Source: Saprospiraceae bacterium
GTDB lineage: Bacteria > Bacteroidota > Bacteroidia > Chitinophagales > Saprospiraceae
DNA length: 64,000 nucleotides
NCBI GenBank assembly: GCA_007121335.1
Contig: SKLY01000012.1
Location: 1-64,000, forward strand
Reading direction: 5' to 3'
A model generated the notes under the pieces. It saw only the letters and a list, made by a program, of their open reading frames with translations. It was not told where the DNA came from and searched no databases. A program made the translations under genes and the position numbers. This document shows, piece by piece, positions 60,213-64,000 of the stretch. Numbering within the stretch: position 1 is the stretch's first letter; each line of letters begins with the position of its first letter.

Positions 60213-60269
60213 GTGGAGCAATGGGTTACTATCCTTAACAAAATCAGGATAACCGGTTGCTCCACTTTT
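60213..60269 (+). terminator. Terminator of the M16 gene pair
   Basis: Perfect 9-bp stem GTGGAGCAA/TTGCTCCAC (60213-60221 with 60257-60265). The interior also pairs partly: GGTTAxxATCCT with AGGATAACC. TTTT follows. Confidence 0.85.
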
Positions 60270-60290
60270 AATTTCTAATACTCCTTAATT

Positions 60291-60848
60291 ATGTTAATAG
60301 CTCTTTTAGTAATTGGTGGAATTGGTTTGCTTCTCATTTTTATGGGGATCAATTACTACAATAGATTTATCCGCTTGAAAAACAAAGTGGAGGATAGTTG
60401 GAGTGGAATTGATGTCCAACTCAAGCGCCGGTACGATCTTATTCCAAACCTCCTGGAAACGGTTAAGGGTTATGCCAAACACGAGAAAGAGATTTTTGAT
60501 AATGTGGCCGATGCCCGCGCAAGAGCATTAAATGCCGGAGGTAAGGGAGAGAAAATCGCCGCGGAAAATCAATTGACCGGTGCGCTGAGGTCCGTTTTTG
60601 CACTGGCGGAAAATTATCCCGACCTCAAGGCCAATTCCAACTTTTTGAAATTTCAGCAGCAGTTGACCGGAATTGAAGATGAAATTCAGATGTCGCGCCG
60701 ATACTACAATGCCACGGTTAGGGAATTCAATACTGGAATTGCAGTTTTCCCGGCCAACATTATCGCCGGAGCTTTCAACTTCACGCCCTATCAGTTTTTT
60801 GAACTGGATGACCACTCTCAACGTGAGGCACCCAGTGTAAAATTTTAA
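60291..60848 (+). CDS. LemA family protein
   Basis: A 185-residue protein with one N-terminal membrane segment (about 1-22) and a four-helix bundle. Family hallmarks are NRFIRLKNKVEDSWSGIDVQ, LKRRYDLIPNLLETVKGYA, and RRYYNATVREFNTGIAVFP. LemA proteins are cytoplasmic-side or periplasmic bundle proteins of unclear role, often encoded with TPM-domain or DUF2207 membrane proteins. The gene is followed after 9 bp by a DUF2207 protein. Confidence 0.93.
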   Translation: MLIALLVIGGIGLLLIFMGINYYNRFIRLKNKVEDSWSGIDVQLKRRYDLIPNLLETVKGYAKHEKEIFDNVADARARALNAGGKGEKIAAENQLTGALRSVFALAENYPDLKANSNFLKFQQQLTGIEDEIQMSRRYYNATVREFNTGIAVFPANIIAGAFNFTPYQFFELDDHSQREAPSVKF

Positions 60849-60857
60849 ACTATTACT

Positions 60858-63800
60858 ATGCATCGTAAATTCGGACTTCTTGTTATTGTTGTTGTAATCC
60901 TGCTCCTTGGAAATCTTGAACTCAAGGCAGAGGCATTTTACATCCGGAATTACGATGTGCAGATTGAGTTGAATAGAAACGGATCCTTTAATGTAGTGGA
61001 AACTATTGACCTAACTTTTTCCGAGTCCCGTCGCGGTATTCTTAGAGATATTCCGGTTCGGTATCGAGAAGAGGGTGGCAGAGGAGAAGACAGAGCGATC
61101 AGACCCATAGGTCCCGAACTCTATGAGATTGTGGTCGAAGACATCCGTGTGGACGACCATCCCTTCACCTATTTTATGGAGGGTGATCATATGCGAATCA
61201 GAATTGGTGACCCGGATAAGCGAATCACAGGAGACCAGCGCTACACCATTTCCTACACGGTTTGGGGTGCGATTAACGAATTCAGGGACCACGTGGAGTT
61301 CAGTTGGAATATCATTGGACATCACTGGAACACTGACATTCACAATGCCAGCTTTTCAATAGAGGCTGAGGAAGGGCTATCTTTTAATCAGAGAGATGTA
61401 GTTTACGCCACAGGAAGAATAGGTGCGAGGCAACGAGATATGAATGTGAATGTGGAGCAGAACCGGATTTCCGGGGAGTTGACTCAACCATTGGGTCGCT
61501 TTGAAGGCATCTCGCTGGCGACGCGCCACCCAAAAAATCAATTTACTTCCATTCATACGCCCATAGATAAATTTGCCACTCATTTTGTCGTGAGAGAGCA
61601 CCGGTACTTTGCAGATATTGGCACCGGGGGCTATTTTGAAGTTCGGGAATCCATGACCATCGAATTTCTGGAGGGCCGAAGTTCGTTCTCCAGAATAGCA
61701 GGTAGGGCGTTTTCCTCTCCTCTGACCGGCCTTGCCATTTTTCCCCTTCCCAAAAACCTGTCAGTAGAAAGCAATGATCAACTGCTTGACTACGAATTGA
61801 GAAGGAGGGGAAACGACACCTACATCCGGTTTTTCAGGACAGACCAGTCTGAGTTTTCCGACGAAGTATCGGTTTCTCTGACTTATGACCTTTGGGGCGG
61901 TACTACAGTTGGTAACAATGTGGATAAGGTGAGATTGACACCCTCTGGATTTTACCCTCAAGAACCCGTTGAAAATATCCGGGTGGAGTTGAATGCTCCC
62001 TTTACCGGCCGGGTGGCATCTTCCTCAGGGAGGGTTTCCCTTCCCGATTTATTTCAGAGAGCAGACGAAAGTTCGCTTATTGCAAATGCCTCCTATCCCG
62101 CATATCGCCTGGATTACCTGGCCATGGAAACCGATGTGGAAAAAGGTTTTTACGACGAAGCAATGCAGCCACCGGGATTGTTTGGAAAAGATTTTTTGGT
62201 GGACAGGATGCATATCCGCGCCGAAATGGACAACAGACAGGGTGTGGAGCTCCATTATGAGTGGACCGTAGAGCACCCCTTCCCAGGAACGGCTTTCACC
62301 TTTGAACCTGTGTTCCTCAATAGATACAGTTACAATCCGGAAGAATTTAACGGTCATCTGAAAATTCCATCCTGGAACCTCATGGATGGACGAATTGCAC
62401 CGGTGACTGAATTTTCCACTGAGAAAGGTGACTGGCAAAACAGAGTGTGGGGTAGCCGCCGAGTACTCACAGCTCCGGAAGGGGTGCGGGCTGAGATGAA
62501 CTGGAATCCGTCGGCCACTGTGCTGTACCGCGGTCTTTTCAGGAGTGAAAACGGCAGGTCGGTCGTGGAGGTGCCAGTAGTCAGTAAAACCACCGAACCG
62601 ATTAGGAACATTGAGGTTGAATTAATTCCACCGGATGGTTTTGACCGCTCAGATATTTCCGCTGAGTTATTGATTGACCAAAATGAAACCCTGACACTTA
62701 ATCTCAGGGAGGGAATTTTTGTGAGTGACCAGCCCGATTTGGTGATCCCACCAGGCAGTTCAATGACATTGAAGGTAAGTGGTCACGAGGGCTTTGCGGG
62801 TGACTTGCCCATAGGTTCTGCACTCTATCTGATTTTCAGAAATAATTTTCCCATCTGGTGGCTTTTGTTGTTGGTACTCGTGCTGTATTTGCTCTGGGAC
62901 CGCTTTGGAAGAAACCGCAAAGAGGCCGTGGTGGTACAGTTTTATCCTCCCCAAAAAATCACTTCAGCAGAAGCAGGTCTTCTGTGGGATGACAAGTTGC
63001 ATAAAAAAGACCTGGTTTCTCTGATCTACTACTGGGCCGGAAAGGGATACCTTGAAGTGGAAGAGATTCAGGAAAATAAGAAGATGAGCTACAAGCTCCG
63101 GAAGAAAAAAGACCTTCCTGCAAGTGCCAGAGGTTTCGAAAGGACATTCTTCAATGGAATATTTTTCAGGGACGAGGTAAAGCTCAGTGAGTTGAGGTCC
63201 CGCTTTTCGCGCACTATGATGAGGGCCTACAAAGAGCTGATGCTATACAGCAAGCAGCACGATTTTTACGCACCCGGTTCACGTGGATTTGGCTGTGGAT
63301 TGATCGGACTCGGGATTCTGTCCATGGTGGCCGGAATTGTCGGATTGGTATTTGCCTTTTTTACAGGGCATTGGTCCTGGGGTGTTTCCCCGCTGCTGGC
63401 AGGTTTTGTACTGGTCTTCTTCGGTCGGATTATGCCCAAGAAAGGACCTTTTGGCATGAAAAAATACCAAAAGTTGCTCGGTTTCAGGGAGTTTGTGCGC
63501 ACGGCTGAAATTGACAGAATCAAGGCATTGTACCGCGAAAATCCCGGCTATTTTGACTCTACCATCGCCTACGCAATCGTATTCGGCCTCGGTAAGCAGT
63601 GGGCCGAAAAATTTGAGGGAATTATGACTGAGCCACCGGACTGGTACAAGGGCAGGGACCGCAGATCTACTTTCAGCACCATCGTTTTTACTGACGCCCT
63701 GGTGCGAAGTATGCACCGCATGAATTACGACTTAAGTATGCCACCTCCATCAAGTAGTGGCAGTGGAGCTTCTTCCTGGTCGGGTGGAGGCGGAAGCGGC

Positions 63801-63863
63801 TTCGGTGGCGGCGGATTCTCCTCAGGTGGCGGCTTCGGCGGCGGTGGCGGCAGCAGTTGGTAA
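60858..63863 (+). CDS. DUF2207-domain membrane protein with glycine-rich tail
   Basis: A 1001-residue protein with a signal peptide (about 1-25). The periplasmic DUF2207 part contains FYIRNYDVQIELNRNGSFNV, ETIDLTFSESRRGILRDIPV and YTISYTVWGAINEF. It appears twice (about 25-225 and 235-430), then a third beta region (about 440-650). A membrane span (about 665-685), a cytoplasmic domain, two more spans (about 800-855) and a Gly/Ser-rich tail follow (GSGFGGGGFSSGGGFGGGGG then SSW). The tail composition and the LemA gene just upstream are typical. The function is unknown; a role in envelope stress or cell-surface maintenance has been suggested only by context. Confidence 0.9.
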   Translation: MHRKFGLLVIVVVILLLGNLELKAEAFYIRNYDVQIELNRNGSFNVVETIDLTFSESRRGILRDIPVRYREEGGRGEDRAIRPIGPELYEIVVEDIRVDDHPFTYFMEGDHMRIRIGDPDKRITGDQRYTISYTVWGAINEFRDHVEFSWNIIGHHWNTDIHNASFSIEAEEGLSFNQRDVVYATGRIGARQRDMNVNVEQNRISGELTQPLGRFEGISLATRHPKNQFTSIHTPIDKFATHFVVREHRYFADIGTGGYFEVRESMTIEFLEGRSSFSRIAGRAFSSPLTGLAIFPLPKNLSVESNDQLLDYELRRRGNDTYIRFFRTDQSEFSDEVSVSLTYDLWGGTTVGNNVDKVRLTPSGFYPQEPVENIRVELNAPFTGRVASSSGRVSLPDLFQRADESSLIANASYPAYRLDYLAMETDVEKGFYDEAMQPPGLFGKDFLVDRMHIRAEMDNRQGVELHYEWTVEHPFPGTAFTFEPVFLNRYSYNPEEFNGHLKIPSWNLMDGRIAPVTEFSTEKGDWQNRVWGSRRVLTAPEGVRAEMNWNPSATVLYRGLFRSENGRSVVEVPVVSKTTEPIRNIEVELIPPDGFDRSDISAELLIDQNETLTLNLREGIFVSDQPDLVIPPGSSMTLKVSGHEGFAGDLPIGSALYLIFRNNFPIWWLLLLVLVLYLLWDRFGRNRKEAVVVQFYPPQKITSAEAGLLWDDKLHKKDLVSLIYYWAGKGYLEVEEIQENKKMSYKLRKKKDLPASARGFERTFFNGIFFRDEVKLSELRSRFSRTMMRAYKELMLYSKQHDFYAPGSRGFGCGLIGLGILSMVAGIVGLVFAFFTGHWSWGVSPLLAGFVLVFFGRIMPKKGPFGMKKYQKLLGFREFVRTAEIDRIKALYRENPGYFDSTIAYAIVFGLGKQWAEKFEGIMTEPPDWYKGRDRRSTFSTIVFTDALVRSMHRMNYDLSMPPPSSSGSGASSWSGGGGSGFGGGGFSSGGGFGGGGGSSW

Positions 63864-64000
63864 TTGATTTGTGCCCACTGAATTATCTCCGAAAAATCAG
63901 CTTGCCTCCTATTTCTGTGATTTGTGATTCAGATATTTTAGGATTTACATAATTACGAAATGGTTTTTCGGGCGAGAATTCTAATTCGCTGTCAGGGATG
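63864..64000. other. Window end, intergenic
   Basis: No gene or RNA feature is recognisable in the last 137 bases. A terminator for the LemA-DUF2207 unit is not evident within the window. Confidence 0.4.

Overview
The window is a piece of a Bacteroidota chromosome, probably a marine or environmental Saprospiria-like lineage; that placement is an inference from gene content, with no marker tree behind it. Several signs agree. Four proteins end in type IX secretion (T9SS) C-terminal sorting domains. Promoters carry the Bacteroidota -7 box TAnnTTTG. Shine-Dalgarno sequences are mostly absent. Typical families of the phylum are present: DUF5606, short AMP nucleosidase, fused E1 alpha/beta 2-oxoacid dehydrogenase, FeS photolyase, and HTTM proteins.

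Layout. 1-2.2 kb: the tail of a T9SS cargo gene, then a MbnP-like lipoprotein followed by a MbnH/MauG-like diheme protein. 2.2-8 kb: SF1 helicase, acetyl-CoA synthetase, a small unknown protein and AMP nucleosidase. 8.5-13.9 kb: an exported, membrane-anchored TPR-CHAT peptidase divergent from an anti-sigma-like membrane protein and a sigma-70 family factor. This is the best candidate for an undescribed system. 14-27 kb: housekeeping genes (bamA, DUF5606, E1 fusion, recO, GH3, a large unknown, prmA, folD), interrupted at 24.3-25.3 kb by a gene-free stretch with promoters, hairpins and terminators that looks like small-RNA territory. 27-37 kb: photolyase, tRNA-Ser, ferredoxin, L-type lectin, a three-gene operon (HTTM, unknown, YkoF-like), acylphosphatase, class II ribonucleotide reductase and a cupin. 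37-39.1 kb: two repeat-rich intergenic regions with REP-like palindromes flanking a small membrane protein. 39.1-47.3 kb: tRNA-Leu, tRNA-Gly, mnmA, rimM and three T9SS cargo genes, two of which share an almost identical 251-bp segment. 47.4-55.8 kb: nucleoside transporter, uridine kinase, a DUF2520 protein, cytochrome c maturation genes ccmF and ccmE (a C-type CcmE), ftsE and a YkuK-like protein. 55.8-56.7 kb: a tandem repeat region. 56.7-63.9 kb: an M16 peptidase pair (one catalytic, one without the zinc motif), LemA and a DUF2207 membrane protein.

Genes that may work together: MbnP with MbnH; TPR-CHAT with anti-sigma and sigma; CcmE and CcmF, which would mature the diheme protein and other c-type cytochromes; nucleoside uptake with uridine kinase; the two M16 proteins as a heterodimer; LemA with DUF2207. 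No complete insertion sequence, prophage, rRNA operon or CRISPR array is visible. The accessory character lies in the intergenic repeats.
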